Below, piece by piece: positions 54,201 to 64,000 of a stretch of DNA of 64,000 nucleotides. Position 1 is the stretch's first letter, and the number at the start of each line of letters is the position of its first letter. The stretch comes from Mytilus galloprovincialis (Eukaryota; Mollusca; Bivalvia; Mytilida; Mytilidae), in contig NC_134849.1 in the NCBI RefSeq assembly GCF_965363235.1, positions 18,254,863 through 18,318,862 on the forward strand. The letters are read 5' to 3'. The notes beneath the pieces are model-generated. The model saw nothing but the letters and a program-made list of their open reading frames with translations, did no database searches and was not told the DNA's origin. Both the position numbers and the translations under genes were made by a program.

Positions 54201-57200
54201 AACTGGTATATATGCAGTTTTACCATATGGTTCGAAATGTCGTTTGGAAGTTATGTTAACATTGTATAAAATTGTAATTTTGGGTTGTTAGTCAAATTTT
54301 AGCGACATAGCCCATCTACTGCATAACTAGACCTTAACATAATTTACAAGGTTAAGCGTTGAGTGGACTTAGCAAATTAAAACATAACTAAATTGTATCT
54401 TCTTTTGAGGCGGGATGTATAGAGACACAGACACGTTAATTTTTATCTCTATAGAATTCGCTCCTCACTATCCTACTACCTGTCGATACATTTATTTTTG
54501 GCGTTGCACAAGTCATGTCTTCTCTGACTGTTCGTGACGTTAAAATACTAAATCCCTGGGATGTGTTTTAGTTGATTTTAGTCTCCGATGCATGATTTTT
54601 TTTATTATTAATTGTTTTTGGCTTTTAACTAGCTGTCAGTAACTGCGAGTACTCTCAAATCCGTATTTTCTTGTTTATTGGACCTGTTGATACTGTTTAT
54701 AATGCTTTTTTATTATTTTATATTTATATGGATCTTGTCTATATACCAGCTTTGATTTTTTGGAATATATTCTAAGTTTCACTTCTTCTTACTACATTTG
54801 TATAAACTTCAAAATTTACCTGTATTTTTATAAAACTGTTTTTTTTTCTAAAGTGAATATTTTTGAAGGGTTAAATATTTCGCAGTGGTGACTTGCCATG
54901 GCTTTGTTTGGAATTTTTTGTTTGCTTTTTGGCCTTGAATGTTTGTCCCTAATATTTTATTAACTGTGCATTGGTATTCAGATATCGCAGATCAAATTTA
55001 TTCGTTTATAGTGTATTAATGTATGTTTTTTGATTGAGTTAAGCCTGCCAATTGATATTTTACCGTGTGTTTTCTATGTTGTGATGTTATACTATTGTTT
55101 CAGAAAAAGGGAGAAGGTTTAGATCCATTAAAACGTTTAATCCCGCTGCAAATGTTTGCACCTGTCCTAAGTCAGGAATCTGATGTACAGTTGTTGTCGT
55201 TTGTTTATGTAATGTATACGTATTTCTCGTTTTTCGTTTTTTTTTTTATATCTTATATAGATTAAGACCGTTGGTTTTCCCGTTTGAATGGTTTTACACT
55301 AGTAATTTTGGGGACCTTTATAGCTTGTTGTTCGGTGTGAGCCAAGGCTCCGTGTTGAAGGCCATACATTGACCTATAATGGTTTACTTTTTTAAAATTG
55401 TTATTTGGATGGAGAGTTGTCTCATTGGCACTCACACCACATCTTCCTATATCTATTAAATTACTCAGAGGATCCGGGGTTCAAGCTGTCGCTTTTAAGT
55501 TTAATTGAAACTGTTCATATTGTTCGAACTTTTAAGAATCGAGTTGCATTTTCGAAAATTGTTTGATATTCGACCTACCATTCAGTATGGTTACGGTTGT
55601 CTAGATTTTTGGAATCTGTTATGTTCTTTTTTGAAAGTCACCATGACTATTGTACAACTATGTACATTTGTATAATTTTTTTCTTTCGTTTATAGGGTAA
55701 AAAGTAAAATTGTAAAAATACTGAACTCCGAGGAAAAATAAAAAAAACCGGAAAGTCCTAAATCAAAAGCCTTTATTTTCCATATGCATATACATTGTAT
55801 ATAACAAACAAATAATTTATTAGAGTTCACCTCTTTAAAACATTTGATATAAAACACAATATAATATTAACAATTTATAAAAGAGCCACTCTAAAAAGAG
55901 TTAAATGAGAGACTGTAAAACACAGATAAAAATGCATTTATATAACATCTATAACATATATCAATATATCTGAGCATAAAACACCATACTATTAAAAACA
56001 ATAATACAAAAGAAACAACTATATACACTTATTACGAGTATAAAATACACTTTCTCTTAAAAAGTACTTCATGGCAGATTTTGGCTGCGAAATAACAAAC
56101 TCTATCACCATGAAACATAAATAAAAACTTTTCTTCATTACTTAAATTACTAAAAATACTAAATTAAATTACTATATATTAACATTTCAATAAAATTGAC
56201 AATGTGTCAGAGAAACTCTTTAAAACAGCAAAAAATTCCAACACCCAGAGGCATGCCTCATCTGGCCCCTAAACACAAAATGTGACAATGAACTAAAAAT
56301 AAATATCATACCAAACTAGCAAAGGCCAAAGGCTTCTGACTGTGGATAGGCGAAAAAATGCGGTGGGATTAAACATGTTATTTTTTTTTTTACAGATTTC
56401 AACCCTCCCACAAACCTTTAGTCAATATAGAAAAACAAACATACAACAGTACGCACAGTAAAACCCAATTCAAAAGAAGTCCGAGTCCGAAATTAGAATA
56501 CCTATGCACATTTTTCACATGTGGAGCAGGATCTGCTTACCCTTCCGGAGCACCTGAGATCACCACCAGTTTTTGGTGGGGTTCGTGTTGCTTAGTCTTA
56601 AGTTTTCTATGTTGTGTCTTGTGTAATATGATTTATCTGTTTGTCTTTTTCATTTTTAGCCATGGCGTTGTCAGTTTATTTTCGATTTATGAGTTTGACT
56701 GTCCCTCAGTTATCTTTCGTCCCTCTTTTTTGCGTCGTTATGTTTTTTTTATTTACAATTTTGTGATAGTTCATAAATTCCTGAACTTCCATGATGAACC
56801 ATTATTAATCCAGCTTGACGTTTTACAAGTTAATTACTTGATTGCGTGTATTTGATACTACCAGCAAATTGATCCATGGAATTTCATACACCACTGAGCA
56901 ATATGGCATCCTGTACAGGAATGCTGCTCGTCAAATCATTTGCTAAATTATTCAACACTTTTACTATTTTAGGAAATGTTTCAACGACAATTTTTAAAAT
57001 CATTCATTACATATGCCTTATAATTGATTTTTACCCATCACTGTTGATGTTATTGTTGAGACACACGTACAGTGTAACCTGCCTTATCCGACACCTCAGG
57101 ATTCCAACATCCTGCTTTAGCCGATAAATTAGCTATGGTAAAATGCCTATCCTTGCAGAGAAATCTGAGTATTCCAAAACCTTGCTTACTCCGATTTTTC

Positions 57201-60200
57201 CCTAGTCCCCCAGCTTGTCGGATAACGTAGGTTACACTGTACATTAAAAATATTTGTTTGCATTATAATAACAAATTTAAACAACCTACAAATATAGATT
57301 TATACTTATTCTTTTTGTAAATAACACATCACTATGAATGCAGCATCTGTTACATTAAGTTGAATGAAAAAGTTATTTACAGTGATGAACTATTCAATAG
57401 AATGATTAAAAGTGTAACAATAACCGTGTTGTGTTGTAAAGTTCATGATTCTCTAAGGAAAACAAATTATATATTGTAAATACAATATCATAAATGTGTT
57501 GCAGGATAGGACGTCAGGAAGAACAGGCAATGATGAAATAAAAGCTACAGACGATTTTAGTTCTAAAAATGTGCAGGGGAAACCAGAATCAAAATATGAC
57601 GACGAAAAAGACCCTACTATTTTAGCATTATGGAAGAAAGCAAAGATAAGAAATGCAGAGGTGCAAGCTAAGAGAAACGAAATGACAGATACAAATATAA
57701 AACGGAAAAATGAAAAGGTGCATATGCATTCATCTGGATCTCGTGAGAAAATTCAGCAGCAGAAGTCACGCACACAGCGTGACAGTAGAGAGAGACGATC
57801 TAAAAACGCTACAGATAATGCAAAACAAGCAGAACTGAAACATATCAATGGGTTGTCACAGATGTCGTCTGATAGATTCCCGCCACAACCTAACACTACG
57901 CAGCGCGTGGTATACTTTCAAAATCGATTTATCATTCTTGATTCAGCTGATCATCATACAGGGCCATCTAATTCGACAATTAACGAACATAATAATGACA
58001 ATGATACTAGTGGAATAAAATCAAGCAAAATGGATTCTATGGAAACATCATTTTCAAAAATTAACAGCACGACAGACTCAAAAAATAAAACCAATCGGAA
58101 AGAAATTGAAATGGATGCTACTTCGGTGACAATGGATGCTCGAGGCATTGATATCATTTTAACGGATCCTGATAATAGTTCTAAACAAATAAAAAATATG
58201 GATAGTTTTAATACTGACGAGGCGAAAGAACGAAATACAATTTGGAGAAAAATAAACCGCGTTCTTTTAGATGATAGAGTTAAAGCCAGCAATGGTCAAA
58301 TAGTTCTAGAAAACAGACATCCAGAGGAATATAGGATTTTAAAGAAAGTGCTGAATATATTGTTTCTGACAATAGGAATAACGCTGTTTGTGTCTGTGAT
58401 TATTGTGGTGATATATGCATTCATTGGTAAGTATGTTACAAATATATATATATAAACCAATACCAGTAAATAATATTTGTTTGTAGCTATTTATAGAGAC
58501 ATCAATATATAATCTATGTGACTTTTTGTATCAGCTTTATAGCCATTATTGGATTAATTTGTAATTGCTTTTTTCCAACCTATTTACATTTAACATTATC
58601 TGGATCATTTTATGTAATAACTTGTATTAGCCCACTTGTTTAATCAAATTGAATAATTAACAATGAATTGATAAACATTGAATTGATAAACACATGCCAG
58701 TGTGTTATTTGGGTTAATTTAAGGTGATTTTAAATTGACAAACGTTGCCTATATCACAGGTCAACATAGTTTACTGATGTACAACACTATAGCAAATGCA
58801 TTTTAAATAATAGAGTTGTCTCATTGGCACTCATACCACATCCTATATTCTATAGAGAAAAACCACAAAGAATTGAATGAATAAACTTATTATATATACC
58901 AAGATTAAAATTGTGTACATCGAGACACATTAAGACTCACTACTAAATGAGACCCCGTGTGAAGAGATGGAATGCAGCTCGTCATTTGCGTTAAGCCACT
59001 AACCAAAACATGGCTTATAATTTGAGTAATTTTGCATCTCTGTCGTTCGAAGCAATTATCTATTGCCTTATTTAGTTTTGTGTTACTAGTATGCTAGTTA
59101 AAACGTTGCGCGATTTTTCCAAAGTTTGCTTCTAAATTGTACCCTGGTCATGAAAGTGTTAAATAGATGTCAATATAAAACTTCTATTTTCAGATAAGGT
59201 AAACATGGTATAAAATTGGATCATAAAAAAACAATTGCTTATTTTGCAAATATAATTTAGGGAGACCCAATAAACTATGTTTCAGTACAAGTGATAAACG
59301 CGTTGTTATGAAACGTGCCATTATCTTTCATAATCTATTATTGATAAGTAGATTCATTAAACAATGTTTTATTTTCTGTCAACATAATCTATCGTTCAAT
59401 TAAGTTTTATTAACATTGATTCCAAGGCAGTCAAGTCAGTGCGGTGTGTTGGTAGACTTTCTTTGCGATACTTAAGTGAATGTATAAACTAATGTGTTTT
59501 CAATCAATGAAGAATATAACGTCCTATATAGAGATCATTTCGAACTTAAGAAACATTCTCTGATTTATTTTTCTCTTGGATTAGGAACTCTGAAATATGT
59601 TGTGTTGTCAAACTCAGCCAGTGCCGACAATCTTCGAAATAATATCGTTTTCATCAAAACAGAAATTTATCGATAAACAATTTTTCAAGTCTGTAACAAA
59701 TGTTAGCGACTCTGATCTCAAGATGCTTAATCAAATGAATGAAAATTTGACTAAGTGTCAAGTTGGACAAAGATTTACCTAAATTTTCCCATATAAATAT
59801 AAAACATCTATTTATAAAAACATACAAAACAATTAAAAAAGGCAGACGTGGCACAGGAATACTATTGTTAATGATTATCTTGTCTTGATTGAAGGAGCGA
59901 CCCCTACCCCACCCGACTAATTATGTAAATATAAGCATATACATTACATATAACAACAGTTTTTAAATTTAAAGATAAGTATAAGGTTTATTGAGCACTT
60001 TCTTTAAAATCCTGTTCTCCTCTTGGTGTCTGTTTTCTAGAACTATTTTACCAGTGCTGGCTTTAAATTCATATACTTATATATTAAGTATAGATTTTGT
60101 AACAAAATTTAGGCATCAGTGAAAAATATAGTTTAAATTGCCACAAGCACGACAATGGAGATCGTTTTACAAAGTATATCAAAAAAGCCTATCTGACTTG

Positions 60201-63200
60201 AATATTTAGATTCAAATTCAAATCCTAAATCTTTAAGTAATTTTTAAACTAATGGCTCATCAGTGTATTACAAAAACAGTATTTGCATATAGATTGACGA
60301 CCATACGCAGAAGAGTATCTATGCCGAAATGAATAGCAAGTTCATGGGAGAATCCCAAACTCTGTAGTGAGCTATCAGAACTAATTTGATTTATAACATA
60401 CCGCTTATATTATTGCATGCAACATACCTCTGGGTCGATACCTCTGCCCGGTGAACTGTTAGGAACCGAAACTAACACCATAGCCAGTACCAAAACTTCG
60501 AATATTGTTTGAATAAAATTTGCTGCTTTGAAGTATTTGAAATTATTCCAAATTAAAGAATATATCTCTACCATGCAAAAGCTCCAATTATTTGTGCGGG
60601 ATTGGTAATATTTCAGGTCCATTTTTGTTTGATCCACTCAACATATCTATCATATTTAGATCTTATAGTAATTTGATCTCGAGCATCTGTAAAGAAACAT
60701 CAGTTTTCGATACGCGCACTAGTTAAACTTGTTATGTTATTTTTTTTTATATGTTTTGTTGATTTTAGAAATTTTCAAATTGAGATGTTATGACTTGATT
60801 ATTCTTTAAGATCTAATTTTCGTCATATAGCTTTTCAACTTTTTAAGTATTTAAGCATATATAAAAAGATTTGTTCGGTCTTTTGAAGGTAACTTTGGGT
60901 GAGCATTCTGCATGGACGAATCAAGCTACTGTTTATCAAGTATTACTTTAAAATTTCATACTTCCATTTTCGTGTAAATTTCAACTATTACCTAGAGCAA
61001 GATGAATGACAATGCTTTATTAGAAAAGCTCCCAAATTAGTTTTTTTCACTTTTATTCCCAAGTTTATATATCAAATTCAATTACACCAGTTGCACATTT
61101 CAACAATTAATGTCTCAAATAAAGATACATGTCACATGCTGTTTATAATATTTACATGCGATATGAAAGTCGCTTAACATATTCTTTATTCATTCTAACA
61201 AAATATGGAAATAAACTTATAAGAGACTACACATCAATTTATTTTACTCTTTATACAAAGCTATGTGAACAATATACATATTTACATTGAATACTTACAT
61301 TTCAATCGATTTATGACTTTTGAACAGCGGTTTACTACTGTTACCTTTATATATGACAGCTGTTGCTCTTTATAACATAACAAGTCGATTGGAAGCACTT
61401 GCTCTTTATCTATAGCTCGAATTTATTTTTTTATTTATTTATTATAAATTTATTTATATCATTGTATAGTAATAATTACTTTGTTAACATATTGTTGGTT
61501 TTTGTATTGTACTAAAAAGGCTAAATTTGAAGCGTTGAACCAGGTTAATGTAGTACGGGATAATATGATAAGTGCATATATATAAGCAGTTGATACGATT
61601 ACACGAAATAAGGATAGTTCAGATTTATTAGAATGTTTATTACACAAATACAATTATACCATGATGTATGGTGACCTTTCTTAAACAATTACTAGCAAAT
61701 TAATAACCAATGATAAAAGATGGAATTTATAACATGTGCACTGAAACAAAGATTTATATAAGTTGCCCCTGGTTGCAAGGAATAGTTTCAGTCTTACACA
61801 TTAGTGAAACTACATTCAAAGTAAACGTAGTGTTGTGTTAACCAATAAATTCGGTACATTTAACAGTAAAATCTAATAAAGGTTGACTTGTACAATTATT
61901 CAAATATCATAGTTATTTCATTGTTTATATCTAATTTTATGCTGTACTTGTTTTATTATTATTCGCCTTTGAGGTACTCCATAAACAATATCCGGACATG
62001 GAAGTGTTAAAACTCCGGAACTGGATTCGTTAAAACCGTTGTCATGGAGTGTGTCATACTTCCTTAATTAATTATTGATAAGCAGATCAGGAAAACATCA
62101 CTTTATATTCCGTCAACATCATAATCTACCGTCCAATTACGGTTTAATTGTTATCTGATACCAAGGGAGACCTAGAAGTCTGTATAATTTTACACTTCTT
62201 TGCCATTGTTTTAGTAATGAAGGTCAAACGCAATAATATAAACGTTATCGTATATATCTGATCAAAGCAGTGTTGTTTTTCAACTGTTTGAATATGTTTT
62301 AGAAGCATTTTATGATAATAATCTTCCGATTTTAACTTTCTTTGCAGTTCGGTAGTTTTGTTTTTTAATTACCCCTATGTTTGATATTGTTTCCTATTAT
62401 GTTTGTTTGTTTTATTTACAAATTGAACTGTAAATATAATAGAATTTTATGCGACTGCCAAACAAGTGAAACTAGCTCATATTCCTGACTTGTTCCAATT
62501 GTGCACTTAAATTGCTCTTTTTCCCAATATAATGTTTCAATAAATTATGTCCTTTTAAATACAATGTAACATGACTGTATCATATCCACAATCGTGATTA
62601 TGCTATAAAAGCATTGTATTATCAAGTACACTCCTAGTATTTATTGATTAGCCAATTATGGTAATATCATATAGTTATTATCCTCTGTATCAATTGTGAA
62701 AGCAATCGTATTAAAATTTATAACATTTATGACAGTCGTAACAACACCATGTAAACATATACTCAATGCATCTATCTGCAAAGCGTGTTCAATTATCCTA
62801 TTGTATTTTAAATTTAAACTTTATTTTGCTCTAAGTTTCTAGACGGTAGAATGTTTTCGTCTCTAAAAAAAATATTTCTAAACAAATAGGGGGTTAGGCG
62901 TGTTGGTATATCTCTTGGAGCCAAATTGCAAAGTATAAAACAAAATTAAAGACATGGCTAATATTTTAAAAGGCATGTCTTACCAAAAAAAAAGTAAAAT
63001 CACAAAATACTGAACTTCGAGGAAAATCTAGTCGGAAAGTCCATTATCACATGGCAAAATCAAATGACAAAACACATCAAAAACGAATGGACAAGAACTG
63101 TGATATTCCTGACTTGGTACAGGCATTTTCAGATGTAGAAAGTGGTGAATTAAACCTGGATTTAGAGCGCTAACCCTCTCACTTTGACATGACAGTCTCA

Positions 63201-63526
63201 TCAAATTCCGTTATATTTACAATGATGCGTGAACTAAACAGACATAATAAATAAAATAGTCAAAATATGGGTACAGCAGTCATCAAAACAGTATATCATC
63301 TGTATCCTATGTATACAACGGACATATTTAATTTTTTTGCTTTTCATGAAAAATCTAACATTTGACACACATTTCAGTTCGAGTAGATCATATAATATTT
63401 CAAAGCAAATTAAATAGCGAACTGACAGAAAGAAAATTGTACCATCTTTACCGCAAAAAGATGCAAATGATGAGAAGAAATAAAAGGATTTTAGACTCCG
63501 TCGGTCCGAAGGTCATTTTTGTTTAA
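48270..63526 (+). CDS. unrecognised single-pass membrane protein, 362 aa, three exons
   Basis: Exons: 48270-48287, 57505-58426, 63378-63526; 1,089 nt including stop. Exon 1 is only MPKSSK followed by a perfect AAG/GTAAGT. Residues 7 to about 290 are hydrophilic, rich in Lys, Asp, Asn and Ser, probably disordered. One less biased patch reads QRVVYFQNRFIILDSA. One TM spans about 291-313 (ILFLTIGITLFVSVIIVVIY). The 49-residue tail is basic (LYRKKMQMMRRNKRIL) and ends KVIFV, which could be a class II PDZ ligand. With no signal peptide, an N-in orientation is possible, but topology is unproven. Phases 0 and 1 agree at both joins. I do not recognise the family. The main exon is firm; the link to exon 1 across 9.2 kb is inferred. 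Confidence 0.6.
49227..49480. mobile_element. 'ggcggatcca' MITE, host of a nested element
   Basis: Starts CAGTGGCGGATTCCAAA and ends GGCTGGATCCGCTCCTG, inverted tips matching 29704-29886. It is interrupted by the 98-bp element at 49244-49341. Interior shares 'gatcaatacatttgaatggg' with 32120-32150. Confidence 0.75.
49244..49341. mobile_element. 98-bp palindromic MITE with 8-bp target duplication (hAT-type)
   Basis: The perfect direct repeat ATTCCAAA flanks it (49236-49243 and 49342-49349). Ends are CACAGGCACTTGTCTCAG and its complement, and the element is nearly all hairpin, centred near 49292. An 8-bp duplication with a CA-start is typical of hAT-derived elements. Confidence 0.85.
49635..50150 (+). 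repeat. two fragments of the 'gatgtggtatgattgccaat' family
   Basis: 49635-49740 ('aatgatgtggtacatgtatg', 'tgtcaccgtacgt') and 49975-50150 ('aatgagacaaccctccatcc', 'ccaaaaagcaagctatagag'). In the large first intron of the 48270 gene. Confidence 0.65.
50262..50515 (+). repeat. diverged tandem duplication, unit about 130 bp
   Basis: Both copies have 'atactctt' with 'aactataatgg' or 'aactagaatgg', then 'aagac', and end with 'cagcttt' and 'gaaagctaatat'. No coding potential. Confidence 0.6.
52790..53090 (-). repeat. dispersed repeat, 'gcgcgtttcgtctac' family
   Basis: 'cagtagtcagcacttctgtg' in the left part; 'cttcgtactttatttggcct' and 'ttttgtagacgaaacgcgag' on the right, in inverse order to 12490-12680. 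First intron of the 48270 gene. Confidence 0.75.
53337..54125 (+). repeat. local duplication of about 170 bp flanking a hairpin element
   Basis: 53337-53515 and 53963-54125 share 'caaagcattgt', 'tcgacttaata', 'aaagattgg'-like and 'ctctttcatttt'-like blocks. Between them 53529-53642 is a hairpin: 'gaaataacataaaaaat' pairs with 'attttttatgttatttc'. Confidence 0.65.
55090..55460 (-). repeat. dispersed repeat matching 2820-3172
   Basis: Shares 'cctgtcctaagtcaggaatc', 'ggttttcccgtttgaatggt', 'ttggatggagagttgtctca', 'cactcacaccacatcttcct'. Confidence 0.8.
56195..56505 (+). repeat. dispersed repeat, 'gtgtcaaagagacaac' family
   Basis: Diverged 5' end; clear 'cccagaggcatgcctcatct', 'aactagcaaaggccaaaggc' and 'aaaagaagtccgagtccgaa'. 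Confidence 0.75.
56510..56735 (+). repeat. dispersed repeat matching 42162-42372
   Basis: Shares 'ggagcaggatctgcttaccc', 'ccatggcgttgtcagtttat' and 'gagtttgactgtccctcagt'. Confidence 0.85.
57070..57239. mobile_element. pogo/Tigger-like MITE, 170 bp, TA-flanked
   Basis: Inverted ends CAGTGTAACCTGCCTTATCC and CAGTGTAACCTACGTTATCC, with TA on both sides. The end sequence and TA duplication resemble pogo/Tigger-class elements. No ORF. It sits 266 bp upstream of the main exon of the 362-aa gene. Confidence 0.8.
57505..58426 (+). CDS. main exon of the 362-aa membrane protein gene
   Basis: 922 bp open frame between acceptor TGTGTTGCAG and consensus donor GTAAGT. Encodes DRTSGRTGNDEIKATDDF at the start and the single TM at the end. 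A GTG in the acceptor can be read as a start but is not likely to be one. Confidence 0.8.
59277..59420 (+). repeat. old local duplicate of 62040-62165
   Basis: Both contain 'tattgataag', 'agatt' or 'agatc', 'tcaacat', 'aatctatcg' or 'aatctaccg', 'tcaatta' or 'ccaatta' and 'ccaagg' in order. Diverged. Second intron of the 48270 gene. Confidence 0.5.
60425..60720 (+). repeat. diverged 'gcgcgtttcgtctac' family copy
   Basis: 'tgggtcgatacctctgcccg', 'gccagtaccaaaacttcg', 'atgcaaaagctcca', in the family order but strongly decayed. Confidence 0.55.
62985..63290 (+). repeat. dispersed repeat (copy 2 of the 392/62985 family)
   Basis: Matches 392-690 over its length, including 'taataaataaaatagtcaaa'. 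It ends about 90 bp before the terminal exon of the 362-aa gene. Confidence 0.85.
63378..63526 (+). CDS. terminal exon of the 362-aa membrane protein gene
   Basis: Acceptor CACATTTCAG, phase 1 in, 49 codons counting the split one, then a TAA stop at 63524-63526. Encodes RVDHIIFQSKLNSELTERK and LDSVGPKVIFV. The phase matches the donor at 58427. Confidence 0.65.
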
Positions 63527-64000
63527 GGTGGTACCTAACACTACAGGGAGATAACTCTGTAAAATCGGCTAAATGTTTTAATTACGTTGCGTTGTTAAGG
63601 GAATATTAAGCTTCTCCATGATCAAAATAAGTGTTTGTCAAACTGCTATATAACCAGTATAATTTTTCTGATAAATTGGTTGGTTCAAATTTTTTGAAAT
63701 TTTTACATTTTTTGTCAAAGGGTCAAAGTAAATAATTTGCCAAAATTTGTTGAAAATTAAACGAGCCAAATTAATTTTAGTGAAGATGTTGGGTACCACT
63801 TTAAATATCTTGATATATTTATGCATAACTACTATATATATGACTATATTGTATCTGTTGCTGTTCAGAAACCGTGAGACTGTCATTTAGAAAAAAAACC
63901 ACAGATATGTTTCTTTGATTCTATATGGTAACAGTGAACTCTTTATTATAAAACTAAGGATTAAGAACATAAAACTCTGGTATTTATATTTAAAAGTCAA
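63527..64000. other. 3' flank of the 362-aa gene
   Basis: AT-rich, with no exact AATAAA noticed on the plus strand; an ATTAAA occurs near 63756. No other gene is seen up to the window end. Confidence 0.4.

Noticed and set aside
57496..57504. GTG start for the main exon of the 362-aa gene
   Set aside because: The GTG is part of a splice acceptor (TGTTGCAG); animal nuclear genes rarely start at GTG, and a phase-matched ATG exon with a perfect donor exists upstream.
1..64000. tRNA, rRNA or bacterial-type genes
   Set aside because: I read for conserved rRNA blocks and tRNA arms and saw none I could support; a covariance-model scan would be needed to exclude a tRNA.

Overview
The window reads as AT-rich, intron-rich animal nuclear DNA. 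Coding exons are short, carry GT/AG borders with consistent phases, and sit in kilobases of intron. The dispersed repeats include ones I recognise as typical of mussel (Mytilus) DNA: one with a 'gatgtggtatgattgccaatg' core, one with a 'gtgtcaaagagacaacaacc' core, and one with a 'gcgcgtttcgtctac' core. The organism is therefore probably a bivalve, most likely Mytilus. This is inference from memory of the repeats, not a search. I saw no CRISPR array, operon, rRNA or tRNA that I could support.

Layout. (1) 1-13578, minus strand: the 5' part of a cadherin-like gene, with 12 exons rebuilt by hand. It encodes a signal peptide, an unusual N-terminal module and at least four cadherin-type repeats, and it runs off the left edge. 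(2) 14316-14615, minus: an orphan 100-codon exon of unknown identity. (3) 15793-18819: a 3.0-kb foldback-type element with about 0.4-kb inverted ends built from 21-bp tandem units. (4) 19092-19797: an inverted-repeat element packed with AGAACTG/CAGTTCT motifs. (5) 20886-35359, plus: a nine-exon otopetrin (proton channel) gene of 672 codons before the stop, complete except for its 5' UTR. (6) 38509-43924, minus: a three-exon claudin/PMP22-like four-TM gene of 178 aa, convergent with otopetrin. (7) 48270-63526, plus: a three-exon gene for a 362-aa single-pass membrane protein I do not recognise, divergent from the claudin-like gene.

All four gene models encode membrane or secreted surface proteins, but nothing in the sequence links them in one pathway. 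They are ordinary neighbouring eukaryotic genes.

The most interesting structure is repeated local duplication of exon edges. In otopetrin, the acceptor and first bases of exon 6 occur 11 times in a 64-bp-period array, so only the last acceptor keeps the reading frame. The donor of the same exon is repeated downstream, and the acceptor of exon 8 is duplicated. In the cadherin-like gene a relic copy of exon 4 lies in the intron after it, and the sequence before the exon 9 acceptor is tandemly duplicated.
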